A stretch of DNA of 64,000 nt from the NCBI RefSeq assembly GCF_013085545.1, contig NZ_CP039543.1, forward strand, positions 3,007,322 through 3,071,321, read 5' to 3'. A program made the translations under genes and the position numbers. This document shows, piece after piece, positions 7,070 through 15,682 of the stretch. How positions within the stretch are numbered: position 1 is the stretch's first letter; every line of letters starts with the position of its first letter. The DNA is from Oceanidesulfovibrio marinus (GTDB lineage Bacteria > Desulfobacterota > Desulfovibrionia > Desulfovibrionales > Desulfovibrionaceae). The notes beneath the pieces were generated by a model, which had not been told where the DNA came from, did no database searches, and saw only the letters and a list, made by a program, of their open reading frames with translations.

Positions 7070-8086
7070 CTATTTTAATGGAGGTGCGCATGACGCCCGG
7101 CGGACCAGGGTCGTTTCCAGGGTGTGTTGGTACAGCTGGTGGCCGCCATTACGAACCAGATCCAGCAACGCTTTCCCGGCGATGCTGCCCATCATGTCGC
7201 TGGGAACCCTGATCGTGGTCAAAGCGGGAAAGACGTGCTCGGCAAACTCAATATCGTCAAAGCCGGCCACGGATATCTGCTCCGGCACCATCACCCCTGC
7301 TTCGCGACACGCGGTGAGCGCGCCTATGGCCAGCATGTCACTGGCGCAGAACACGGCCGTAGGTGGCTCCTGCAAGGCCAGAAAACGCCGCATGGCTTCA
7401 CAGCCTTTGTTCAAGGTCGGCTGATACTCCAGAACGTACTCCTCGCGGCAGGGGATATCGTGCTCCTGCAATGCGGCCAGGTAACCGTCCAACCGCTTCT
7501 GAACGCGCTGGACAAGGGAGTACATGGCGCCGACAAAAGCGATGCGCTTGTGCCCCAGCTGTATGAGATGCTCGGTCATCTTGTACGAGGCTTCGAAGTT
7601 GTCGAAGCCGACATAATGCAGGGAGGTACCCGGCATTGTGTCCCACAGGAACACGCACGGCATGTCGTTCCTGGCAATATTCATGATGATCTCTTCATTC
7701 TGGGCCATGTACCCGAGGAACAGCAGGCCCGAGAGGGAGCGCTCCCTGCAGTATCGAAGCTGCAGGCGCTCCCTGTGTACATCGAAAAGGGTATTGTTGA
7801 TGATCAGAGGATAGCCCTGACTGTTGATCACATCCTGCGCGGCAATGACCGTGGATGACAGCTTGGCCGATTCCGTGGTGGGTATGAACACGCCGAGCAC
7901 TGATGATTTGCGCCGGGAAAGATCCCCGGCGGTGGCGTTGTAGACGTAATCATGCTCGCTCATGACCTGCAGAACACGCTCAAGCGTTTTCTGGCGCAGT
8001 AAATGCGGCTGATGGATAGCGCGTGAAACAGTGGCGGTGGAAACTCCCGCCAGTCTGGCTACATCCTGAATGGTTAGTTTTGGCAC
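7070..8086 (-). CDS. LacI/GalR-family transcriptional regulator
   Basis: 338 residues, a full-length LacI-family repressor. The N-terminal helix-turn-helix (TIQDVARLAGVSTATVSRAI, residues 5-24) and hinge are followed by a type I periplasmic-binding-protein-like effector domain (from about residue 62, SVLGVFIPTTES, to the FDDIEFAEH and TTIRVP signatures near the C-terminus). It is encoded upstream of, and in the same direction as, the GAPDH-like operon. The 513-bp gap between them holds three copies of a LacI-type operator, so it most likely represses that operon until a pathway intermediate binds. It may also act on its own transcription. The effector is unknown; the C-terminal fold binds sugars or other small polar molecules. 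Confidence 0.92.
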   Translation of the reverse strand: MPKLTIQDVARLAGVSTATVSRAIHQPHLLRQKTLERVLQVMSEHDYVYNATAGDLSRRKSSVLGVFIPTTESAKLSSTVIAAQDVINSQGYPLIINNTLFDVHRERLQLRYCRERSLSGLLFLGYMAQNEEIIMNIARNDMPCVFLWDTMPGTSLHYVGFDNFEASYKMTEHLIQLGHKRIAFVGAMYSLVQRVQKRLDGYLAALQEHDIPCREEYVLEYQPTLNKGCEAMRRFLALQEPPTAVFCASDMLAIGALTACREAGVMVPEQISVAGFDDIEFAEHVFPALTTIRVPSDMMGSIAGKALLDLVRNGGHQLYQHTLETTLVRRASCAPPLK

Positions 8087-8556
8087 TGACGGATCTCGCT
8101 GCCTCGTTCACTCACGGTTTCATGCGGCACCGCGAATGGGTCGGCCGCCCCTGATTGATTCCCATACGCTGCTTCCCGGCCGCGGACGCCAGCTGTTCCT
8201 ACACCCGCAAAGGACGGGCAAGGCGCAGGGGCCGAACAAGCTGTTCCCACGTATGCTTCCGTCTACGGCTTTGCTAAATTTGTAAATGAATATCCGGATC
8301 TACGTTGAAAGGCAAGCAACTCCCACTCAACGCAGGAGAACCGCGAGTCCACCTTGGAAGCAGCGCGTAATGCACGCAGGACTATTTGGTCGCAGACTGC
8401 TTCCTTGCAGATCGTCTTTTGGATTGCCCTCTGACCCGCCGCCATTTCTCGTGCAGGACAACTCTTCTCCTGCGCTCGGTAGGACACGCTCAAGCTCTGG
8501 CCTCGTACGGGTCTGGCTGGACCAGGACATGTGGGGGCGGATTCAGTTTGCCCGGC
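8087..8556. other. 470-bp intergenic region, no gene recognised
   Basis: This stretch lies between the start of the LacI gene and the stop of the sigma-54 activator, both on the minus strand. The short open frames here lack ribosome sites and family motifs. It should contain the LacI gene promoter and the 3' end of the activator transcript, but I could not pick out a convincing terminator or -10/-35 pair. Confidence 0.4.
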
Positions 8557-10011
8557 TCACTTGGAACGCCGCACCCCGTACTTCTTGCACTTCTCGTAGA
8601 GCGTGGCGCGGGAGATATTCAAATACTTCGCAGTGCGGACCATGTTTCCGGAGTTAATCTCCAGAGCCTTGAGGATGCAGGCCACCTCCGTCTCGACACC
8701 TGCCTCGTACAGCGATACCGGCCTGCCGGAAGCTTGCTGAACGCCAGGCGCCTGGTCGCGATCGGCCTGGAGCCTTCCCGCGTCGCCTGCGCCGCCATCG
8801 GGCTGTGGCTTGCAAAAGGTCTGCAACGTTGGGGGCAGGTCCTGGACCCGGATGGTCTGCCCTTCGGACACGCTCGTGGCCCGCACCAGGGCGTTACGCA
8901 GCTCGCGGATGTTGCCCGGCCACTCGTAGGCCACCAGCAGGTGCATGGCGTCCTCGGAGATCTGCACGGACGCCTTGCCCATGCGCGCGAGCAAGGCATC
9001 GGCAATGATGGGTATGTCCGAAGCACGCTCGGCAAGCGAAGGAACCTGCAAGGGCAACGCGCTGATACGGTAGTAGAGGTCTTCGCGGAACGTTCCCTGC
9101 TGGACGATCTGAAGCAGGTCCCGGTTTGTCGCCGCGACAAGGCGGAAGTCCACAGGCCGCGCCTTGGATGACCCGACCCGGTACACCGTCTTTTCCTCCA
9201 GCACGCGCAGCAGCTTGGCCTGGGCCGCCAGAGGCATGTCGCCGATCTCGTCAAGGAACAGGGTGCCCTTGTCAGCCAGCTCTATGAGGCCCACCTTGCC
9301 ATCCTTGCTGGCCCCGGAGAACGCACCCCCCGCATAGCCAAAGAGCTCGGACTCAAAGAGCTCGATGGGCACCGCAGCGCAGTTGATACTCACAAAGGGA
9401 CCGTCCTCGCGGGGACTCGTGGCGTGCAAGGCGTTGGCGAAAAGCTCCTTGCCCGTGCCGGTCGGCCCCTGGATGAGGACGGGAAAGCTCGTCTGGGCGT
9501 AGTTGCGCAGCCTGTTCTTGGCAAAGAGAAGCGGTTTGCTCTCGCCCAGGATATTATCCAGCGTGTACCGGACCGACAACGCGCTCTGCATGCGGCGCCT
9601 GTAGAAACTGACCCTGCTGTCCAGCTGCTCGACCCGCTCTGTCAGGGCCTTGAGCTCGGTGGGATTGCGAAACAGGCACAGGGAGACCATGCCGACGATC
9701 ATGCCGTCATCGTCGCGCAGGGGCAGGCGGTTGACGATGGTCGTCTTTTTCCCCTCCCCTTCCCCGATAACGCACAGATCACCAATCTCCTCGTTCCCGG
9801 ACTGCATGACGCTGAGCGCGCGTGTCTTGGGCAGGACGTTGACGATGTTCCTGTTCACCAGATCATCCTTCGCGGCCCCGATGATCTCGGCGTACACATC
9901 GTTCATGTAGAGAATTTCGCCTTGTGTATCACAGAGATAGATGCCGAGGGGAAGTCCGTCGAGAATCTTCCTGAACAGATCGTCCGGCATATTATTGCCA
10001 AATCTTTTCAT
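8557..10011 (-). CDS. Sigma-54-dependent activator with PAS sensor domain
   Basis: 484 residues in three parts: a PAS domain (about 10-115, with the MNDVYAEIIGAAKDDLV stretch), an AAA+ sigma-54 interaction domain (about 150-385) and a Fis-type helix-turn-helix (about 440-484, NMVRTAKYLNISRATLYEK). Walker A is GPTGTGKE, and the sigma-54 contact loop reads GAFSGA instead of GAFTGA, a tolerated variant. The start at 10011 follows GAGGAT; upstream in-frame starts are less likely. It is divergent from xsc, whose upstream region holds a -24/-12 promoter and a set of TGTC/GACA inverted repeats, so it almost certainly activates the sulfonate cluster. The PAS domain probably senses the sulfonate or a derivative; the effector is not visible. 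Confidence 0.92.
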   Translation of the reverse strand: MKRFGNNMPDDLFRKILDGLPLGIYLCDTQGEILYMNDVYAEIIGAAKDDLVNRNIVNVLPKTRALSVMQSGNEEIGDLCVIGEGEGKKTTIVNRLPLRDDDGMIVGMVSLCLFRNPTELKALTERVEQLDSRVSFYRRRMQSALSVRYTLDNILGESKPLLFAKNRLRNYAQTSFPVLIQGPTGTGKELFANALHATSPREDGPFVSINCAAVPIELFESELFGYAGGAFSGASKDGKVGLIELADKGTLFLDEIGDMPLAAQAKLLRVLEEKTVYRVGSSKARPVDFRLVAATNRDLLQIVQQGTFREDLYYRISALPLQVPSLAERASDIPIIADALLARMGKASVQISEDAMHLLVAYEWPGNIRELRNALVRATSVSEGQTIRVQDLPPTLQTFCKPQPDGGAGDAGRLQADRDQAPGVQQASGRPVSLYEAGVETEVACILKALEINSGNMVRTAKYLNISRATLYEKCKKYGVRRSK

Positions 10012-10090
10012 CCCATCCTCACATGTTCTGTTCGTCAGGACATTGCTCCTGCACGAACCTTCCCCATTCATGCCTAGCAAAGCGAGAGCT

Positions 10091-10165
10091 GTCTAGACAA
10101 CCGTGTCCGGAACTCAAGACATTACTGTCTGGCTGGTGTCAGGCAGGCCGGACACCTGTCAGACA
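10091..10165 (+). promoter_or_regulatory. Upstream activating region for the sigma-54 activator
   Basis: Four inverted repeats built on the same TGTC/GACA half-site are packed into 75 bp: GTCTAGAC (10091-10098), AGACA-N4-TGTCT (10117-10130), GGTGTC-N10-GACACC (10135-10156) and TGTC-A-GACA (10157-10165). They lie about 110-190 bp upstream of the -24 element, the usual distance for enhancer-binding proteins, and next to the activator gene. They are the likely binding sites of the divergent PAS/AAA+/Fis regulator. The rest of the 343-bp divergent gap shows no gene. Confidence 0.65.
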
Positions 10166-10276
10166 CTTTTCTCACCCGGAGAGACACTAACACGCCGCCA
10201 CACACTTGTGAAAAAAATAACCTAGCCCGCACCCTGCCTTGTTTCCCGCATTTTCACCTTGTTAAGACGCTTCCAG

Positions 10277-10293
10277 TTGGCCCGCCCATTGCT
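10277..10293 (+). promoter_or_regulatory. Sigma-54 (-24/-12) promoter of the xsc cluster
   Basis: TTGGCCCGCCCATTGCT has the invariant GG (10279-10280) and GC (10291-10292) separated by exactly 10 nt and matches the TGGCAC-N5-TTGCT consensus at most positions. Transcription would start near 10305, about 50 nt before the xsc ATG. The divergent activator gene and its candidate sites upstream support it strongly. Confidence 0.85.
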
Positions 10294-10354
10294 GATGTAA
10301 ATCCATTCTTGTGAAAAAAAGCTCAGATATCACCCTCAAAGGAGAAATACACTC

Positions 10355-12100
10355 ATGCCCAAAATGACTCCAAGCGAAGCAATGGCGGAAGTTCTGGTTC
10401 AGGAAGGAGTAGGACATGTCAGCGGAATCCTCGGTTCCGCCTTCATGGACCTGCTCGACTTGTTCCCGGCTGCTGGAATCGACTTCATTTCAGTGCGCCA
10501 TGAGCAGACTGCCGGACACATGGAAGACGCCTACTGCCGTATGACCGGCAAGGCAGGTGTCGTGATCGGACAAAACGGCCCCGGCGTGACGAACTACGTC
10601 ACGGCGGTTGCCACGGCCAACATGGCCCACACCCCCATGGTTGTGCTGTCACCCAGCGCGGGCTCGATCTCCGTCGGCTGGGACGGCTTCCAGGAGTGCG
10701 ACACCTGGAACCTTTTCAAGCCCATTACCAAGGCGTCCCTGCGTGTGCCCCACCCCAATCGCGCTGCCGACATCCTGCGCACGGCTTTCCGTATCGCCTA
10801 TGCCGAGCGCGGGCCGGTACTGGTCGATATCCCGCGTGACTACTTCTACGGCGTGATCGACGAGGAGATCCTGGAGCCCTCGCAGTACCGCGTGGCCCCG
10901 GGCGGCATCGGCAATCCCAAGCACTTCGACGCCGCCGTGGAGGTGCTCAAGAACGCCAAGAACCCGGTCATCGTCTCAGGACGCGGCGTGGTGGACTCGG
11001 GCTGCGTCCAAACCATCCAGGCCATGGCCGAGCACCTCGGCGCGCCTGTGGCCACCACGTATCTGCACAACGACGCCTTCCCCTGCGACCACCCGCTGTG
11101 GACAGGGCCCATCGGTTACATGGGCTCCAAGGCGGCCATGCGCATCCTGCAGCAGGCCGACGTCATCCTGGCCGTGGGCACCCGCCTGTCCTACTTCGGC
11201 ACCCTGCCGCAGTACGACATCAACTACTTCCCCAAGACCGCCAAGATCGTGCAGATCGATATCAATCCGCGCCACATCGCCAAGACGCACCCGGTCACGG
11301 TGGGGCTCTGCGCCGACGCCAAGGACGCCTCGGAAGAGCTCTTCACCAGTCTGCGCGCGGCCGTACCGGCCAAGAAGAACATCGAGGCCGTGTATGCCCG
11401 AGTCAAGGCCGAGCTCGACACCTGGTACCACGAAATCGCGGCCATAGCCGACGAGCCCGTGGAGGAAGGCCGCATGCATCCGCGCAAGGCCCTGGAGGTG
11501 GTCGGCAAGTTCGTGACCGAGTCGAACGCCATCGCCACCACGGATATCGGCAACACGTCCTCCACAGCCAACAGCTACCTGCGCTTCAAGCAGACCAAGC
11601 GCCACATCGCCACCCTGACCTTTGGCAACACCGGGTTCGCCTACCAGGCCGGCCTGGGCGCGCAACTGGCCTGCCCGGACGACACCGTGCTCGCCATCGT
11701 TGGCGACGGCGCCTGGGGAATGAGCCTTTTCGAGGTGCCCACCGCCGTCCAGTTCAACCTCCCGGTCATCGCCACCGTCTACAACAACGGCGCCTGGTGC
11801 GCGGAGAAGAAGAATCAGGTCGACTTCTACAACAACCGTTTCGTGGGCGCGGACATCTGGTCCAAGTCATACGCGAAGATCGCCGAGGCCATGGGCGCCG
11901 ACGGCTACAGGGTCAACACCCAGAAAGATCTGGCCGAGGCCCTGGATGCGGCCAGGAAGAACCGGCGCCCTGCCGTCATCGAGGTCATGACCGACGGCAC
12001 CCGCCTGGCTCCGCCCTTCCGGCGCGACGCCCTGGCGCTGCCGACGCGTTTCCTGCCCAAGTATGAGCATCTGGACAAGAAGCACTTTCCGGACGCCTAG
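10355..12100 (+). CDS. xsc: Sulfoacetaldehyde acetyltransferase
   Basis: 581 residues. Xsc is a thiamine-diphosphate enzyme that converts sulfoacetaldehyde and phosphate to acetyl phosphate and sulfite in the cytosol. Visible features are the cofactor-activating Glu50 (RHEQ), the ThDP motif GDG at 450-452 ending in Asn477-Asn478, and the Xsc hallmark [16 protein letters not shown], which separates it from acetolactate synthases. AAGGAG lies 10 nt before the ATG. It is the first gene after the -24/-12 promoter and precedes a sulfoacetaldehyde dehydrogenase and acyl-CoA ligase genes, consistent with the terminal desulfonation step. Acetyl phosphate yields ATP through acetate kinase, and sulfite can serve as respiratory electron acceptor. 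Fermenting and sulfite-reducing gut relatives often use the glycyl-radical isethionate lyase instead; no such gene is visible here. Confidence 0.93.
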   Translation: MPKMTPSEAMAEVLVQEGVGHVSGILGSAFMDLLDLFPAAGIDFISVRHEQTAGHMEDAYCRMTGKAGVVIGQNGPGVTNYVTAVATANMAHTPMVVLSPSAGSISVGWDGFQECDTWNLFKPITKASLRVPHPNRAADILRTAFRIAYAERGPVLVDIPRDYFYGVIDEEILEPSQYRVAPGGIGNPKHFDAAVEVLKNAKNPVIVSGRGVVDSGCVQTIQAMAEHLGAPVATTYLHNDAFPCDHPLWTGPIGYMGSKAAMRILQQADVILAVGTRLSYFGTLPQYDINYFPKTAKIVQIDINPRHIAKTHPVTVGLCADAKDASEELFTSLRAAVPAKKNIEAVYARVKAELDTWYHEIAAIADEPVEEGRMHPRKALEVVGKFVTESNAIATTDIGNTSSTANSYLRFKQTKRHIATLTFGNTGFAYQAGLGAQLACPDDTVLAIVGDGAWGMSLFEVPTAVQFNLPVIATVYNNGAWCAEKKNQVDFYNNRFVGADIWSKSYAKIAEAMGADGYRVNTQKDLAEALDAARKNRRPAVIEVMTDGTRLAPPFRRDALALPTRFLPKYEHLDKKHFPDA

Positions 12101-12124
12101 AAGCAGAACCACAGACTTGCTCCT

Positions 12125-12158
12125 GCCGGGTCCGGGCCACTGACGACCCGGCCCGGCG
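12125..12158 (+). other. Intercistronic hairpin between xsc and the dehydrogenase gene
   Basis: GC-rich inverted repeat (arms about 12125-12136 and 12147-12158, one bulged base) in the 89-nt gap after xsc. No T run follows, so it is probably a stability or processing element that could keep xsc mRNA more abundant than downstream genes. Confidence 0.45.
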
Positions 12159-12189
12159 GAGCAGTCGAACGCCAAAAGAGAGAAATACA

Positions 12190-13617
12190 ATGAGCAGAGT
12201 AGACGAACTCATTCAGGCCGGTCGCAAAGCGCAACAACAGGTAGCCGGATATACCCAGAAACAGATCGACGACGTCTGCCTCGCTGTGGGCTGGGCCCTG
12301 TACAACGACGACAACGTCCACGCGCTTGCCAAGCTGGCTGTCGAGGAGACCGGCTACGGCAACTACGAAAGCAAGGTCACCAAGCACAAGCGCAAGGTCG
12401 GCGGAGCTGTTGAAGACATCATTGGCAAGACCTCCGTCGGGCTGATCGAGCGCAACGAAGAGACCGGCATTTCCAAGTATGCCAAGCCTGTAGGCCTGGT
12501 TTGCGCGATCCTGCCAGCCACCAACCCCACTGCCACGGCAGGCACCAAGGCCGTGGCCATTCTCAAAGGCCGTAACGCGGTCATCTTCCGCCCAAGCAGC
12601 CGGGCCCGCAAAGCCAGCAGCATGGCCGTGGAGTACATGCGCGAGGCCCTGCGCCGCATCGGGGCTCCTGCGGATCTGGTGCAAATCTACAGCGACGCCG
12701 ACATCCCCACCACGGGCGAGCTCATGCAGAAATGCGACCTGGTTGTGGCCACTGGCGGCGGCCCCATGGTCCGTGCGGCCTACTCCAGCGGTACGCCCTC
12801 CTACGGCGTGGGCGTTGGCAACGCCGTTTGCATCATCGCCGATGACGCGGACGTGAAGGAAGCCGTGGCAATGATCGCGAGCAGCAAGACCTTCGACTAC
12901 GCCACGTCGTGCTCCTCGGAAAACTCCATCATCGTGCAGCGGGGCATCCTGGATGAGGTGCTGGACGAGATCAGAGCCAACAAGGGGTACATCTGCTCAC
13001 CCGAGGAGAAGGCGAAGCTGCGCAAATGGATGTGGCAGGTCAACGACAAGGGCAAGCTGAAGATCAACGGAAAGGTCGTGGCCCAGTCCGCCACCCGCAT
13101 CGCGGCCGACGCAGGCATCAAGGTTCCGGCCGACACCAGCATGCTGGTCGTCATGGGCGACGAGCCCGCGGTGGAGGACAAGTTCGCCGACGAGAAGCTG
13201 AGCCCCGTCCTGACGGTCTTCACCTATGACGGCTTCGACGAAGCCCTGGCAAAGATCGCGTCCATCACGGACCGCTACGGCCGCGGCCATTCCATGGGCA
13301 TCCACACCTACCGGACCGACTACATCGAACGCATGGGCCAGACCATGCTGACCAGCCGCATCACTGTCCGCCAGCCCATGGCCGCAGCCAACGGCGGGCA
13401 CGCCATGAACTATATGCCGCCCACTGCGACCCTGGGCTGCGGCACCTGGGGCAAAAACAGCACCACGGAGAACATCCATTACAAGCACTTCCTGAACGTC
13501 ACGTGGGTCAACGAGCCACGGCCGGCCAGGGAGTTCTCTGAGGACGCGATCTGGGGCGACTTTTTCGAACGCATCGGCCACAGCGTGCGAGAAGGAGATA
13601 GCTATGAAACTGTTTGA
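12190..13617 (+). CDS. sauS: CoA-acylating sulfoacetaldehyde dehydrogenase (SauS-like)
   Basis: 475 residues of the aldehyde dehydrogenase superfamily, acylating branch. It has the catalytic Cys241 in ATSCSSEN, the ATNPTATAG segment (110-118) of CoA-acylating enzymes and the FRPSSRA nucleotide-binding segment. In sulfoacetate degraders SauS interconverts sulfoacetyl-CoA and sulfoacetaldehyde with NAD(P)H. Here it sits between xsc and a two-subunit acyl-CoA ligase, exactly the intermediate step needed, so the substrate is inferred from context. The family also includes acetaldehyde/propionaldehyde dehydrogenases. The start is preceded by a GA-rich weak ribosome site; the gene ends 14 nt inside the next one, so translation is coupled. 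Confidence 0.82.
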   Translation: MSRVDELIQAGRKAQQQVAGYTQKQIDDVCLAVGWALYNDDNVHALAKLAVEETGYGNYESKVTKHKRKVGGAVEDIIGKTSVGLIERNEETGISKYAKPVGLVCAILPATNPTATAGTKAVAILKGRNAVIFRPSSRARKASSMAVEYMREALRRIGAPADLVQIYSDADIPTTGELMQKCDLVVATGGGPMVRAAYSSGTPSYGVGVGNAVCIIADDADVKEAVAMIASSKTFDYATSCSSENSIIVQRGILDEVLDEIRANKGYICSPEEKAKLRKWMWQVNDKGKLKINGKVVAQSATRIAADAGIKVPADTSMLVVMGDEPAVEDKFADEKLSPVLTVFTYDGFDEALAKIASITDRYGRGHSMGIHTYRTDYIERMGQTMLTSRITVRQPMAAANGGHAMNYMPPTATLGCGTWGKNSTTENIHYKHFLNVTWVNEPRPAREFSEDAIWGDFFERIGHSVREGDSYETV

Positions 13618-14728
13618 GTACCAAGCCAAGGACGCCTTCCGACAATGCGGCATCCCCGTCCCTGCGGGTGTGCTTGCCGGCAGTATCGACGAGGTTTCGA
13701 CAGCTCTCGACGAGTTCACCATGCCGTGCGTGGTCAAGTCCCAGGTGCTCCATGGCGGGCGCGGCAAAGCCGGACTGGTCCGGGTCGTTGATAACGCGGA
13801 CGCCGCCCGTGAGTACGCCCGCTCCCTCTTTGAGGAACGCGGCGTGCGCAGGGTGCTGCTTGAAGGGGCCGTGGAGTTCGAAAACGAGCTCTACCTGGCC
13901 ATTACCGTGGATGCCGCCGCAGCCAAGGCGACCATCCTGGCCTGCGCCGAGGGCGGCGTGGACATTGAAGAGCTCGCCGCCACCGCACCGGAAAAGATCG
14001 TCACCCAGATGGTGGATCTGGACCGAGGCCTCTCGGGCTTCCACATGCGCAACATCGCCTTCGGGCTCGGCTTGACCGGTGACAGGATCAAGGCCTTCAA
14101 CAAGGTCCTCTCGGCGCTGTATCAGGCATTCCGCAAGTTCGACGCCGAGCTGATCGAGATCAACCCCCTCTTCATGACCAAGGAAGGGACCTTCATAGCC
14201 GGCGACGGCAAGCTCTCCATCGATGACAACTCCATCGCGCGCCAGCCAGGCTACGAGATCACCCGCGACCACTTCGACCATGAGATCGAGTACGAAGCTG
14301 CGCTGGCCGGTATCCCCTATCTGCAGTTTGACGGCGACATCAGCCTCATGTGCGCCGGAGCGGGACTGACCACCACGGTCTTCGATCTCATCAACTACGC
14401 CGGCGGCTCCGTGGCCAACTACCTCGAATTCGGCGGCCCCAACTACACGCGGGCTGTGGACGCCATGGAGCTGTGCCTCAAGAACGAGCAGGCCAAGGTC
14501 ATCCTCATCGTAACCTTCGGCACCGTGGCCAGGGCCGACGTCATCGCCAAGGGCCTGGCCGACGCCGTGGCCAAGTTCAAGCCATCCATTCCCATCGTGA
14601 CCTGCATCCGCGGGACCAACGAGGAGGAGGCGTTCCAGATACTCCGGGACCTGGGCCTGACGCCCCTGTCCGAGACCGAGGAGGCGGTGCAGCAGGCCGT
14701 GGATATCGCCGCAGGGAGGATTTCATGA
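13604..14728 (+). CDS. ADP-forming acyl-CoA ligase, beta (ATP-grasp) subunit; probable sulfoacetate-CoA ligase
   Basis: 374 residues, homologous to the beta subunit of succinyl-CoA synthetase: N-terminal ATP-grasp domain (MKLFEYQAKDAF, then HGGRGKAG at about 50-57; Mg/ATP segment ELIEINPL near 184) and a C-terminal CoA-ligase domain containing EFGGPNY. GAAGGAG precedes the ATG, which overlaps the upstream dehydrogenase gene. With the alpha subunit it should form acyl-CoA and ADP + phosphate from an acid, ATP and CoA. The cluster context (Xsc, SauS, tripartite carboxylate transporter) points to sulfoacetate. A housekeeping succinyl-CoA synthetase is unlikely, since the genes are embedded in a sigma-54-controlled catabolic cluster and the C-terminal signature diverges from the usual GGLAMATMD form. 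Confidence 0.82.
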   Translation: MKLFEYQAKDAFRQCGIPVPAGVLAGSIDEVSTALDEFTMPCVVKSQVLHGGRGKAGLVRVVDNADAAREYARSLFEERGVRRVLLEGAVEFENELYLAITVDAAAAKATILACAEGGVDIEELAATAPEKIVTQMVDLDRGLSGFHMRNIAFGLGLTGDRIKAFNKVLSALYQAFRKFDAELIEINPLFMTKEGTFIAGDGKLSIDDNSIARQPGYEITRDHFDHEIEYEAALAGIPYLQFDGDISLMCAGAGLTTTVFDLINYAGGSVANYLEFGGPNYTRAVDAMELCLKNEQAKVILIVTFGTVARADVIAKGLADAVAKFKPSIPIVTCIRGTNEEEAFQILRDLGLTPLSETEEAVQQAVDIAAGRIS

Positions 14729-15606
14729 GCATCTTCATCGATCAAAGCAACAAGGTCGTGGTCCAGGGCATGACCGGCAAGGAAGGCAGTTACTGGACCA
14801 AGCACATGCAGGACATGGGGACCAACGTTGTCTTCGGCAGCACTCCCGGCAAGGAAGGACAGCAGGTCGAAGGCATCCCGGTCTACCACACCATCCGCAG
14901 GGGCCTGCGCGACCACGACGTGGACACGGCCATGCTTTTCGTGCCCCCGGCCTACACCAAGGACGCCATCTTCGAGGCCCTGGATGCGGGTATCCGCAAG
15001 ATCGTGACCATCGCCGACGGCATTCCGCTGCATGAGCTGCTTCAGATCCGTAGCGCGGCCAAGTCCTGCGGGGCCATGGTGGTCGGCGGCAACACCTCGG
15101 GCGTCATCTCTCCCGGCAAGGCCATGATGGGCGTGCTGCCCTACTGGATCGAACGGGTCTACAAGCCCGGCCGCATCGGCGTCATGACGCGCAGCGGCTC
15201 CCTGACCAACGAGGTCACGGCCGAAGTGGTCAAGGCCGGGTTCGGCGTCTCGACCCTCATGGGCGTGGGCGGAGACTCGGTGCCGCTGACCCGGTTCGCC
15301 GAGATCCTGCCCCTCTACCAGGCTGACCCCGACACAGACGCCGTCGTCATCATCGGCGAGCTTGGCGGAACCATGGAGGAAGAGGTGGCCCAGGCCATGG
15401 AGAGCGGCGCCTTCACCAAGCCGCTGGTGGCCTTCATCGGAGGCCGCACGGCGCCCAAGGGTAAACGCATGGGCCACGCTGGAGCCATCGTTACCGGCAG
15501 CAAAGGGACTGTCGAGGCAAAGGTTGAGGCTCTGACCTCCGCGGGTGGGCGAGTCGCCAAGAAGCCCAGCATGCTCGGCCCCGTACTCCGCGAGCTCATT
15601 ACATGA
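14725..15606 (+). CDS. ADP-forming acyl-CoA ligase, alpha subunit; probable sulfoacetate-CoA ligase
   Basis: 293 residues, homologous to the alpha subunit of succinyl-CoA synthetase. It has the N-terminal CoA-binding Rossmann domain (VVVQGMTGKEGSYWT, residues 11-25), the NTSGVISPGK motif (123-132) and the phospho-acceptor His251 in RMGHAGAIV. GGGAGGA precedes the ATG, and the start overlaps the stop of the beta subunit in an ATGA junction, typical of obligate two-subunit partners. Proposed role: activation of imported sulfoacetate (or a related C2 acid) to its CoA ester at the cost of one ATP to ADP, which is cheaper than an AMP-forming ligase. The substrate is inferred from neighbours. Confidence 0.82.
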   Translation: MSIFIDQSNKVVVQGMTGKEGSYWTKHMQDMGTNVVFGSTPGKEGQQVEGIPVYHTIRRGLRDHDVDTAMLFVPPAYTKDAIFEALDAGIRKIVTIADGIPLHELLQIRSAAKSCGAMVVGGNTSGVISPGKAMMGVLPYWIERVYKPGRIGVMTRSGSLTNEVTAEVVKAGFGVSTLMGVGGDSVPLTRFAEILPLYQADPDTDAVVIIGELGGTMEEEVAQAMESGAFTKPLVAFIGGRTAPKGKRMGHAGAIVTGSKGTVEAKVEALTSAGGRVAKKPSMLGPVLRELIT

Positions 15607-15617
15607 CATGAATAACA

Positions 15618-15640
15618 GGGCGGGGTCTCTGACCCCGCCC
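15618..15640 (+). other. Hairpin between ligase and transporter genes
   Basis: A perfect 10-bp inverted repeat with a 3-nt loop (arms 15618-15627 and 15631-15640) lies in the 76-nt gap before tctA. No T run follows. It probably separates expression of the enzyme block from the transporter block by partial attenuation or mRNA end protection. Confidence 0.55.
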
Positions 15641-15682
15641 CCAGCGGACTGCCGCCAAGGCGGCCCGCCTGGAGGCGACGCT

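Noticed and set aside
13604-15606. Housekeeping succinyl-CoA synthetase sucCD
   Set aside because: The pair is embedded and overlapping in a sigma-54-controlled sulfonate cluster and diverges in the C-terminal signatures, so a dedicated acid-CoA ligase is the better call.
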